This document shows positions 9,897-19,114 of a DNA stretch of 64,000 bases, piece after piece; within the stretch, counting starts at the first letter, position 1; each line of letters starts with the position of its first letter. Made by a program: the position numbers and the translations under genes. The notes beneath the pieces are model-generated. The model saw only the letters and a program-made list of their open reading frames with translations, was not told the origin of the DNA and did no database searches. The stretch is taken from assembly GCA_947179155.2 (NCBI GenBank), contig OX359280.1:10467501-10531500 (forward strand), given 5' to 3'. This stretch comes from Hedera helix (lineage: Eukaryota; Streptophyta; Magnoliopsida; Apiales; Araliaceae).

Positions 9897-12800
9897 ATGG
9901 CTGAGAACCCTAATCCTGACCTGGCTCCCGTATCTCGGGAAGAGTTCAATGCTGTGAAAAACCAAATGACCGAGCTGACCATGTTGCTCAAGGAGCATTT
10001 CAAACTAAAATCAGGGCCACAGCTCGAGGACCCGGCGGGGCCATCATCCCAAGGAAACGCACTGACCCCGGAAACTCCTAAAGTTGAGCTACCAAAGCAA
10101 GTCATTATCATCCCCGAAGATGAGGTTGCCAGCGGTGTTAGTAAGAAAATAAAGCAGATGGAAGAGGCCATCAAAACGATGAAGGGGATCGGGTCATATG
10201 GCAGTGTTAACTATTCCGACCTGTGCATCTTTCCGGGAACCAGATATCCAGAAAAATTCAAACTCCCCGAATTTGAAAAGTACAACGGGTCGGGGGATCC
10301 CTACACGCACCTGAAAGTATACATCGGAGAGCTAGGAGGATATGCTGAGGATGAATCGCTAAGGATGCAACTGTTCCAGAAAAGCCTGACAGGGGAGGCT
10401 AGGACGTGGTATGCAAGATTGGATAATGCTAAGATCCACAACTGGGAGGAGCTGGCCCACACTTTCCTAACCCAGTACAGTTTTCAGTCCCAGATGGCCC
10501 CGGACCGCTACCAGATGACCAAAATCAGAAAACAGACCAGTGAATCCTTCAGAGATTATGCTCAGCGGTGGAGGAGGATGGCAGCCCAAGTGAACCCACC
10601 CATGAGTGAGGCAGAAATGGTCATGACTTTCATTGATATCCAGGAGGCTCCCTATTATGAAAGAGTAATGGCGGGAATAGGAAAGCCTTTTGCGGAGATG
10701 ATCAAGCATGGGGAAATGGCTGAGATGGGTTTGAAGTCAGGAAAGATCAGAGATCTCACAGCTCTCGAGGCTGTGGCTGAGCAAATCCAGAGTGGGAATT
10801 ACGGCAGTTCATCCCGGAGACCCCAAAAGAGAAAGGAGGAGGATGTGTCCCTGGTACTACAAGGACTATCAGGGAAAACAATGACCAGCCCCCCGGTCCA
10901 CATACAAAGAAATGAGGCCCCGCGCCCATCAAATTTTAACAATCAGAGGTATGAGGGGCGTCGAAAATTCGAAAAGCCGCAAGAGAGGGAGTTCACCCCT
11001 TTGGGGGATTCGTTGGAGCAGATACTGACCCTGCTGGTAAGCCAGAAGAAGATTACCGAGCTATTGCCTCCGTCAGACCCAAAGAGCAAGAGATATGACC
11101 CTAGCAAGAGATGCGCCTACCACTCGGCATCCCCGGGGCATGACACCCAGGAGTGCTGGTCTCTCAAACACAAGATCCAGAACATGATTGACAACGGAGA
11201 AATCGTGGTGGAACAACCGGAATCCCCGAATGTGAAGGCCAACCCTCTTCCCGAGCATAATGGGGGAGGCGTAAATACAGTGGAAGCTAGTGGGGCGGAG
11301 GGTCCCCTAAGATTGAGATACATAAGGAGGATAGAAGGAGAAATTGCTGTGACCAATGCCCGGGATGATGCGCCAAGGGAGCCTATTAAGTTGGTTGGAG
11401 TAATTCAAGGGACCAAAACAGAGCCTATCCGGTTATCAGCTCCAAGACCCCTTGTCGTAACAGCTAGATCACAATTGCCAGTCACCAACCTGAAGACTGT
11501 TCCGTGGAATTACGGGGAAAAAACCGTGGAAGAGGCCAGTTGTGCATCGGTCAGCTCCAAAGGAAATCCATTGTATCTACCAAGGCGGGTTTTTGAAAAC
11601 ACAAAAAGGGAAAACGGGAAAATATCAGAGGACAAAGCGTTGGAGTTTTGGGAGAAGATGAATCACGGCAAGGCAAATGTGGCCAAAACACTGGAGGTGC
11701 AGCCACCCCTGACATCCATCTTAGATCTTGCCTTGGCCTCAAATGACCATCATCAAGTATTAAGCAAAGTCCTGGAAGAGGCCCATGTCCCCAAGACAAT
11801 CAGTACAGAAAGATTCAGCCACTTGGTGGGCCATCTGTTAGACAGCAATGTAATATCATTTACCGACGACGACATCCCTGAAGAAGGAAGGGGGCACCGA
11901 AAGCCGTTACACATTTCTGTCATCTCGTCCGGATATGTGATGAACGGAGTCTTGATTGATGGTGGGTCAGCCCTGAACATTTGCCCATACAATACTCTGG
12001 AGAAAATGAAGATCAACCCTAAGCGCCTGCGGGCCAGCCAAGTGGTGGTAAGGGCGTTTGATGGATCGAGAAAGGACACGGTGGGAGAGATTGAGCTGCC
12101 GGTGGAGATTGGCCCGTATACTTTTGATATTTCCTTCCAAGTGCTAGATATCACGGCCAGTTACAACATGCTCTTGGGGAGGCCCTGGATTCATATGGCT
12201 GGGGCAGTTCCCTCCACTCTGCATCAGCAAATAAAGTTTATCGTTGAGGGACACTTGATCACAATCGCGGCAGAATCTGACTACCCTGTTCCCTCTGTAA
12301 AAGGCATGCCGGTGATCCATGTGGACGAATCAGCCGAACCAATCAGCTATCAAGCGTTTGAAATCAGCACCCCTCAGTACAAGCAATTGGGAGCCCCGGA
12401 GTTAAAGCTTAAGGTGTCCCCCGAGCTCACTTTCGTTGCCCGGGAAATGATGGCAATGAACTTTCAGCCGGGGCAAGGGCTAGGCAAGCACAGCCAAGGA
12501 ATCACCGAACCCATCAAAGTACCAGTGCAGTCAGGCAAGGCAGGGTTAGGATATCACGGAGGTATGAGGACGAGAAACACATACAAGAAAATTCCCGTGC
12601 GGATAACCGGAGTCCCGATACCGAGAGCCAGTAATGAACACTCCCCGAGGGTAATCAAGCCTGCATCTGAAGCAGAGGGTAAAATGGAGGTTCCCCCAGT
12701 CAAAGGAGTGGCCCAGCAGTCGGATTTCTTACAGGAAATTATGGAACAGTTCGAGAAAAAGTGCCATCTTCCGGGACAGTCAGGCCCCAATGAAAAGGGA

Positions 12801-13013
12801 AAAGAGAAGATGACTGAGGGCAAGCAGATCATGCCATTTATAAATTGGGCCGGGTTAGAAGTGCCCGAGGAAAGTGAAAATGAGAGCCGAAACCAAGTTG
12901 CCGCAATCATTGAGGAGGTGCCAGATGCAGAGACCCCCTCCATCACTAGCTCTAAAACCGAAGTGATCCCCAGGAATTGGACCGTGCAGCCAGTAGTATC
13001 CAGAAAAGGGTAA
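9897..13013 (+). CDS. gag-pro: Gag-protease of the Tat element (first coding exon)
   Basis: 1038 codons to an in-frame TAA; if the predicted intron is removed, coding leaves this frame at 13009 and continues into pol. Residues about 110-260 are a retrotransposon gag (capsid) region, with hydrophobic and WYARL/WEEL-type motifs. Near residue 405 lies a degenerate zinc-knuckle-like CAYH...GHDTQEC segment. The aspartic protease motif is IDGGSA with Asp at residue 688 (11958-11960). Residues about 845-890 form a glycine-rich G-patch-like segment (GQGLGKHSQG). The role is to build the virus-like particle and process the polyprotein. The ATG follows leader text and opens directly into gag, so I take it as the start. 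No frameshift is seen. Confidence 0.92.
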   Translation: MAENPNPDLAPVSREEFNAVKNQMTELTMLLKEHFKLKSGPQLEDPAGPSSQGNALTPETPKVELPKQVIIIPEDEVASGVSKKIKQMEEAIKTMKGIGSYGSVNYSDLCIFPGTRYPEKFKLPEFEKYNGSGDPYTHLKVYIGELGGYAEDESLRMQLFQKSLTGEARTWYARLDNAKIHNWEELAHTFLTQYSFQSQMAPDRYQMTKIRKQTSESFRDYAQRWRRMAAQVNPPMSEAEMVMTFIDIQEAPYYERVMAGIGKPFAEMIKHGEMAEMGLKSGKIRDLTALEAVAEQIQSGNYGSSSRRPQKRKEEDVSLVLQGLSGKTMTSPPVHIQRNEAPRPSNFNNQRYEGRRKFEKPQEREFTPLGDSLEQILTLLVSQKKITELLPPSDPKSKRYDPSKRCAYHSASPGHDTQECWSLKHKIQNMIDNGEIVVEQPESPNVKANPLPEHNGGGVNTVEASGAEGPLRLRYIRRIEGEIAVTNARDDAPREPIKLVGVIQGTKTEPIRLSAPRPLVVTARSQLPVTNLKTVPWNYGEKTVEEASCASVSSKGNPLYLPRRVFENTKRENGKISEDKALEFWEKMNHGKANVAKTLEVQPPLTSILDLALASNDHHQVLSKVLEEAHVPKTISTERFSHLVGHLLDSNVISFTDDDIPEEGRGHRKPLHISVISSGYVMNGVLIDGGSALNICPYNTLEKMKINPKRLRASQVVVRAFDGSRKDTVGEIELPVEIGPYTFDISFQVLDITASYNMLLGRPWIHMAGAVPSTLHQQIKFIVEGHLITIAAESDYPVPSVKGMPVIHVDESAEPISYQAFEISTPQYKQLGAPELKLKVSPELTFVAREMMAMNFQPGQGLGKHSQGITEPIKVPVQSGKAGLGYHGGMRTRNTYKKIPVRITGVPIPRASNEHSPRVIKPASEAEGKMEVPPVKGVAQQSDFLQEIMEQFEKKCHLPGQSGPNEKGKEKMTEGKQIMPFINWAGLEVPEESENESRNQVAAIIEEVPDAETPSITSSKTEVIPRNWTVQPVVSRKG

Positions 13014-13184
13014 ATGCAGGAGTGTCCGGGAATCTTGTCCAGTAGGGGGATCAAGGGGTTTTTAAGACGGTGTTTTTGTTTTTATGTATCTGCACGTCTA
13101 TTTCATACTTTTGTCATGATTATTGAAAAGGAAGTCATGTACCTAATGTTTATATATATGACAAATATTTTTGTTTCATGTCAG
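13010..13184 (+). other. Predicted intron between protease and reverse transcriptase
   Basis: The donor is GG|GTAAATG at 13010. The acceptor is the T-rich TTTTTGTTTCATGTCAG ending at 13184. Removing these 175 nt leaves two bases of a codon on the left (GG) and takes one from the right (G), which restores a glycine codon and brings pol into frame with gag-pro, skipping the TAA at 13011. A spliced intron at this place is known for Ogre-type Tat elements. Splicing itself is inferred. Confidence 0.75.
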
Positions 13185-16100
13185 GTGTACCGATTTGAGT
13201 CATTCTAGCCTAACAAACGATTTTCCAAATTTGAAAGACGATTATGATTTTGATATAGAACTGGATTTCGATTTGATGGGAATTGAGCAGGACGAAGCAG
13301 ATGATGACGACGCTCCCGACGAGATCAAAGAGTGGGTCGAGGATAAACCCAAACCCAACCTGGACCAAACCATCACCATCAACATAGGAACCCCTGAAAA
13401 CCCCAAAGAGCTAAAAATTGGGGCAGACTTGACTCCCAACCAGAAAGCAGAAGTAGCTGAACTGTTGAGCCAATATGAGGATGTGTTTGATTGGTCACAC
13501 GAAGACATGGTCGGTTTGTCCACGGACATCGTGGTACATCGATTGCCTATCAAGGAGGGTTTCAGGCCAGTTAAGCAGAAGTTGAGAAAGTTAAAGCCAG
13601 AGTGGAGCTTAAAGGTGAAAGAAGAGATAGTCAAGCAATTCAAGGCTGGGATCATCATGGTGTCTACTTACCCAGAATGGCTTTCCAATATAGTCCCCGT
13701 GGCAAAACCTGGAGGAAAGGTGAGAGTGTGCGTGGATTATAGAGATCTGAACAAGGCCAGTCTTAAGGATAACTTCCCAGTGCCTTTCATACACATCTTG
13801 GTGGATAACACAGCTCAGTATGAAATGTATTCATTTGTCGATTGTTTCGCTGGGTATCACCAGATAATGGTGGCGGAAGAGGATCGAGAAAAGACTGCCT
13901 TCATCACCCCCTGGGGCACGTTTTGTTATAGACGACTTGCCTTCGGCCTCACAAATGCGGGAGCCACTTATCAGAGGGCCATGATGGCCCTATTCCATGA
14001 CATGATGCACAAGGAGATAGAGGTTTACGTGGATGACATCATTGTGAAATCGAGGGCGGAATCTGACCATGTGACTCACCTTAAGAAGCTATTCGAGCGG
14101 CTCAGGAAGTATAATTTGAAGCTCAATCCAGCCAAATGTGCCTTCGGGGTTCAGTCAGGTAAACTCCTTGGATTCTTGGTGAGCAATCGAGGTATCGAAC
14201 TGGATCCGGCTAAGATCAGGGCTATTGTGGATATGCCAGCTCCCCGTACAGAGAAAGAGATAAGGGGATTTTTGGGGAGGATAAACTTCATCAGTCGGTT
14301 CATATCCCATCTGACCACCACCTGCGAACCAATCTTCAAACTGTTAAGGAAAGACGCCTCCCGGAAGTGGAACAGTCAATGCCAAAAGGCCTTTCAGACT
14401 ATTAAGAAGCAACTAACAGAAGCGCCAGTGCTGGTACCGCCAAAGGACGGGGTTCCCCTTTTCCTGTATATATCCGTGAATGATATGGCGATGGGTTGTA
14501 TGCTGGGGCAGAAGAGTGAATCCGGTAAGGAGCATGCCATTTACTACCTCAGCAAGAGATTCAGCAGCTGTGAACAGAATTACACGCCGATCGAGAAAAC
14601 ATGTTGCGCCTTGGCCTGGGCTGCTATGAGATTACAGCATTACCTCCATGGACACACTACCTATTTGATCTCGCGAATCGACCCCTTGAAGTATATATTT
14701 GAGAGACCAATGCTGAATTGTCGATTGTCAAGGTGGCAGTTAATCCTCCAGCAATTTGACATCCTATATGTTACCCAGAAGGCCATGAAAGGGCAGGGAA
14801 TTGCAGATCAATTATCAGAGATGCCGACAGGGGGGATGGAGCCTTTAGAGACTTTCCTACCAGGTGAAGACATACTGTGGGTCCAACAAGCGAGGTGTGA
14901 TGACGAAGGGCAGTTTTGGAAAATGTATTTCGACGGTGCCATGAATGCTGAAGGGGCAGGAGCTGGAGCGGTCCTGGTATCCATTACGGGCGAGCAATAC
15001 CCTGTTCTCACCAAATTAAAGTTCAGTAACTCAAACAATACGGCCGAATACGAAGGATGCATATTGGGACTGAGATTCGCCCGCGATATGGGAGTGAAAA
15101 GATTAGCCGTGTTCGGAGATTCAGAATTGGTAATCAGACAGGCGACTGGGGAGTATGGCACTAAGGAGCTTCGGTTACTCCCGTACCACCGGTGTATAGT
15201 CCGATTGATGCAAGAATTTGAAGATATAGCTTTCCGACACATTCCCCGGGGGCGGAATGACTTCGCCGATGCATTGGCTACCCTGGCTTCGTTAGTCCAC
15301 GTACTCAAAGGCAAAGCCACCCCACAGATTGAAATAACAGTACAAAGTGCCCCCGCTTACGAAGAATACATATCGGAGTTGTCAGAAGATGTGGCTCAAC
15401 CAAATCAGCCCTGGTATCATGACATTCAGAAATACTTGAGGGATAGATCACTCCCCGACCAGGCGAACCGAACGGAAAGGCAGAGAATCCAGAAGATGGC
15501 GATGAAATTCTATTTAAGCGGAGACTCCCTGTATAAGAGGGATGTAGGCTTGGGATTATTGCGATGTGTGGACGAGACTCAAGCACAGAAAATCATGGGC
15601 GAAGTGCACGGTGGAGTATGTGGGCCGCATATGAGTGGGTCAATGTTGGCCAAGAAAATTCTGAGAACCGGGCATTACTGGCTATCACTTAAAGCTGACT
15701 GTGACGATCATGTCAAGCGATGTTTCCAATGCCAAGCACACGGTAATGTGATGCATGCGCCTCCTAATGAACTACATTGTATGACTTCCCCTTGGCCGTT
15801 CTCCATGTGGGGTATGGATGTTATCGGGCCCGTGGAGCCCAAAGCGAGCAACGGCCACCGGTTCATTTTCGTCATGATCGACTATTTCACTAAATGGGTA
15901 GAGGCAGCTTCTTTCCCCAAAGTAACGCAGGAAGTTATAGTCAGTTTCATCAGGAACAATGTGATTTGCCGATACGGACAGCCTGAAATCTTGGTGTCCG
16001 ACAATGCCAAGAATCTGAACAATGCCCTTATGAAGGAGTTGTGCGCCCAATTCAAGATCAAGCATCTCAATTCTGTCATTTACCGGCCCAAAATGAATGG

Positions 16101-16659
16101 GGCCGTGGAAGCGGCAAACAAGAATATAAAGAGAATTATGGCGAGAATGTCTGCCAATCATCGGGGATGGCCGGACTTGCTACCCCTCACACTGTTTGCA
16201 TATCGAACATCAGTTCGTACATCTACAGGGGCAACCCCTTACGCCTTGGTATATGGGATGGAGGCCGTTTTGCCAGTAGAGATGGAGATGGCATCCCTCC
16301 GAATTTTGCTTGACGCTCGGATTGACGAGGAGGATTGGATACAAAGTCGATACGACCAGTTAGCCTTAATAGATGAAAGAAGGGTGGCGGCTATATTGCA
16401 CGGTCAGTTGTATCAGCAACGCATCTCTCGATCGTACGACAAAAGGATACGGTCCCGAAAGTTCAAGGAAAATGATTTAGTGCTAAAGAGGGTCATGCCC
16501 TGTCAAGACGAAGCCAAAGGGAAATTCGCTCCAAATTGGGAAGGACCCTTTGTGATCAAGAAAGTCCTATCTGGAGGGGCCCTTATCCTACAAGAAATGG
16601 ATGGCGAGGTTTTCCCGCAGCCCCTGAACTCTGACTCTGTGAAACGATTCTATGCTTAA
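13185..16659 (+). CDS. pol: Pol of the Tat element: RT, RNase H, aRH, integrase
   Basis: Second coding exon, 1157 aa after the junction codon; with gag-pro it gives a product of about 2195 aa. The frame is open from a TTG at 13171, but no ATG precedes it, which supports splicing. Domains in order: RT with YVDD at 14026-14037; connection-type RNase H about 14450-14800; a second aRH domain starting YFDG (Asp codon 14932), about 14920-15290; integrase with a zinc-binding H...CFQC segment to 15733 and a DD35E core (Asp 15817, Asp 16000, Glu 16108, exactly 35 residues between the last two). It copies RNA to cDNA and inserts it. No stops or frameshifts are seen, so enzymes may be functional. The two RNase H domains mark the Tat lineage. 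Confidence 0.93.
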
Positions 16660-17263
16660 AAAAAAAAAAAAAAAAAAAAAAATAAAAAATAAAAAAATTA
16701 TCTCCCTTGTATTTCGAACTACGTAGGACCTGATCTTCCGACCTTGTGGGAGTACGTAGGCAGCCATCCTGGCACGGTCCGTTCTATACAAAATTATAAG
16801 TCTCGTCCCTATACCAAACCCATTTCCAGAAAACCCGAAACCTTACTTTGGACAAATACATTCAGCCGTCATGGCCCGGTCCGTTCTATACCAAAATAAT
16901 AAACATTGTCCCTATACCGAAACCACTTCCCGAAAATTCCGAAATCCTATACACTCCAAAACTTACCCAAACCTAGCCACATAATTAGCCCAAAGTCCAA
17001 GACTCACTTCGATGAAATCAAAGGGGGCACGCGGCAATATCTGTGGAGTTCCAATCAAGACTTGAGGAAAGAAATAAGGCAATATATCGAAATCATAATC
17101 AGCTGGATAAAATGAGGATCCAATGAAGGGCGACGATGCATCAAAAAGGGAAATGACTAAAACCATAAATATTTCTCTATATATACAAAACATTTTGATT
17201 ACAAGTCTGTCTTTTAAATAAAAGTGATGAAACTGACATAGTCCGTGCAGGAAATAAAATCAT
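16660..17263. other. Region between pol and the antisense gene
   Basis: An A-rich run (16660-16690) follows the pol stop. GAACTACGTAGG...GTACGTAGGCAGCC text (16717-16765) follows; as I recall it is common in Tat 3' regions. An imperfect direct repeat of about 70 bp shares GGTCCGTTCTATAC (16776 and 16877). No coding region is supported. It would be the 3' untranslated side of both pol and the antisense gene. Confidence 0.5.
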
Positions 17264-18925
17264 CTACAGATCAGAGACCAGCTGGAGCAGGATAGACAGA
17301 ATAGTCGAGGCATCATAAACCTCCGGCTCATCCACAATCTGCTGTCCCATCATGTCAATCCGAGTCAAAAGAGCAGCAGCACTGGTAACAGTCGTGGAAT
17401 GGCCCTCCATAATGACTCGGGCCTGCTCTACGATGTTATCTCTGGCGGAAAGGGCGGCATCCCGGGCTAGTACAGCAGCATCCCGCTCCGCATAGGCGGT
17501 ATCCCTCTCAGTCTCAGTAGTACTCAAAACGAACCGGAGCCGGGTACCCTCAATCATCAATCTCTGGATCCGATCAGTCAAGTCAAAGGAATGGGCATGT
17601 ACCGAAGTGGAAACCTCCTCAATACCAGATCTGGGCGATAATCCTGAAACCTCAGGAGAAATGATCGCACCTGAACTAGTCTCACATGGAAAAAGTCCTC
17701 GGGAACCATCCAATACCCCGATCGGGTCAAAGTCGGCAATCTCTGAATCCCCGTGCAACCATAACAGATAATCGGGTGTCTGACCAGGGTGACTGTCCCC
17801 AAACTCGGCCGAGACCCTGTGTGACCAAAGATCGTATACCCTCAGCAGCTCCCTCTCCGTCTGAGGCGATATGAGAAATCGGTAGTCAGCAGCTCCCGCA
17901 AAGAGATGGAGATCTTGCATCTGGTCAAACTGCCCCATGACAGCTAAGGGATGATAAGTCGTCACCCCCCTCAAGCCAAGGAGAGGGAGAAAATCAAAAG
18001 GTGGCACATGAGTCAGGAAACTTTGGAAGGAGCAATAGCCCGAATAGATCAGAAGATGGAAAAGCTCCTCAAGGGCCGATAAGAGCTCCCTCCATGAGAC
18101 TGTATCCGTGCATCGCCGGGGACGGAAAGAGAACTGCATGGCCAGGCTGTGGTTGAAACAGAACCCATGTCGACGAAACTGCCCGATGGGTCTGAGGTGG
18201 CTCATGAACCATACGTATAACAAAGTAGAGCTTCCCCTAAATATGCGACCAGAGAAGGAATGACAATATGAGGCCGACAGGTAAGTCTCTGCTAATATCA
18301 TGGGAAGAATGGTATGATCCTCCTGGAGAGCCTGCACCGCTACGATAACCCGCATATCCATGAGGTCGTCCCCTGCGGGCATGTACAGAACTGATACGAC
18401 ACAAGCCATCAAAACATCCACTCTCAAAGCGCCCCAGCGCTCTTCAGATACTGAAAAATCACTGAAAAACCGAGAGAAGCTATCCACCGAGCCAAATCTG
18501 TCAACCAGGAAGGATAGAGGAACAAGGTGGCTCGAGGAGGTCACGGATAGCAGAGCTGTCCTCCGCAAGCCTGTGAAAGTCAGAAACTGGCGGCGCATAT
18601 GGCCCGAGGTAACCCGTGCACATGGACCATCCACTGATAAACCGGTGAAGCGACCATACTCCTCAAGAGTGGGAGTCAGATACTCCAGCCTAAACCTGAA
18701 AACCTGTCGGTCCGGGATCCAACAACTGAGAATGCCATCAACAAAGCCCGGCGGCACCTGAAATGACAGTAGAGCCAAGGAGTGTCCCAAAAGACCCTCT
18801 GCGATGATTCGGTCGGAGGGTAGCAAACTATCCAGCCACAAGAAGAGCCTGCCAATAATCCCTGAGGGGGCGCGAGGGTCCACGCGAACCACGTCCAGGG
18901 ATGACATCTGTAAAAGCGGTATCAA
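17264..18925 (-). CDS. Antisense gene 1 of the Tat element: DUF7745-like protein
   Basis: 553 aa, opposite to gag-pol. The N-terminal region has GLLGHSLALL followed by VPPGFVDGILSCWIPDRQ and LEYLTPTLEEYGRFTGL. From memory this pattern (a hydrophobic helix, then FWDP-like and PTLEEY motifs) resembles plant DUF7745, related to plant mobile domains. The middle is hydrophobic and Trp/Phe-rich. Residues about 450-510 form a charged repeat (RDTAYAERDAAVLARDAALS) that should be a coiled coil. The function is unknown. Antisense ORFs at this place are reported for Tat elements. It is uninterrupted, which argues for recent selection or a very young copy. The start is the first ATG of the frame; a 5' exon further upstream is possible. 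Confidence 0.72.
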   Translation of the reverse strand: MIPLLQMSSLDVVRVDPRAPSGIIGRLFLWLDSLLPSDRIIAEGLLGHSLALLSFQVPPGFVDGILSCWIPDRQVFRFRLEYLTPTLEEYGRFTGLSVDGPCARVTSGHMRRQFLTFTGLRRTALLSVTSSSHLVPLSFLVDRFGSVDSFSRFFSDFSVSEERWGALRVDVLMACVVSVLYMPAGDDLMDMRVIVAVQALQEDHTILPMILAETYLSASYCHSFSGRIFRGSSTLLYVWFMSHLRPIGQFRRHGFCFNHSLAMQFSFRPRRCTDTVSWRELLSALEELFHLLIYSGYCSFQSFLTHVPPFDFLPLLGLRGVTTYHPLAVMGQFDQMQDLHLFAGAADYRFLISPQTERELLRVYDLWSHRVSAEFGDSHPGQTPDYLLWLHGDSEIADFDPIGVLDGSRGLFPCETSSGAIISPEVSGLSPRSGIEEVSTSVHAHSFDLTDRIQRLMIEGTRLRFVLSTTETERDTAYAERDAAVLARDAALSARDNIVEQARVIMEGHSTTVTSAAALLTRIDMMGQQIVDEPEVYDASTILSILLQLVSDL

Positions 18926-19114
18926 AAGACTATACAGGGGTCAATTTTTCCTTATATATAACAAATCATACATCATACAAGCTATAATGGAATGAATGAA
19001 TCATCAAAAGTAAACGATTGTGCATAAAATAAAATAAGTCTGTACATAATACATGAAATGAGAAATGATAGTAAAACGAGCAGGTTTAAATACAGAGATC
19101 CTAGCCTATCAAGT
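18926..19114 (-). other. Spacer between the two antisense genes
   Basis: AT-rich and non-coding, about 190 bp. It could hold the 3' end of antisense gene 2 and the promoter of gene 1, or be an intron if the two are one gene. No decisive signal is seen. Confidence 0.4.

Noticed and set aside
13011..13013. Stop-codon readthrough or frameshift as the way from gag-pro to pol
   Set aside because: The phase-matched GT...AG interval and the lack of an ATG at the pol start make splicing the better explanation.
12554..13054. 166-aa minus-strand frame over gag-pro, and similar minus-strand frames over pol
   Set aside because: Shadow frames of the sense polyprotein; the sense frame has all motifs.
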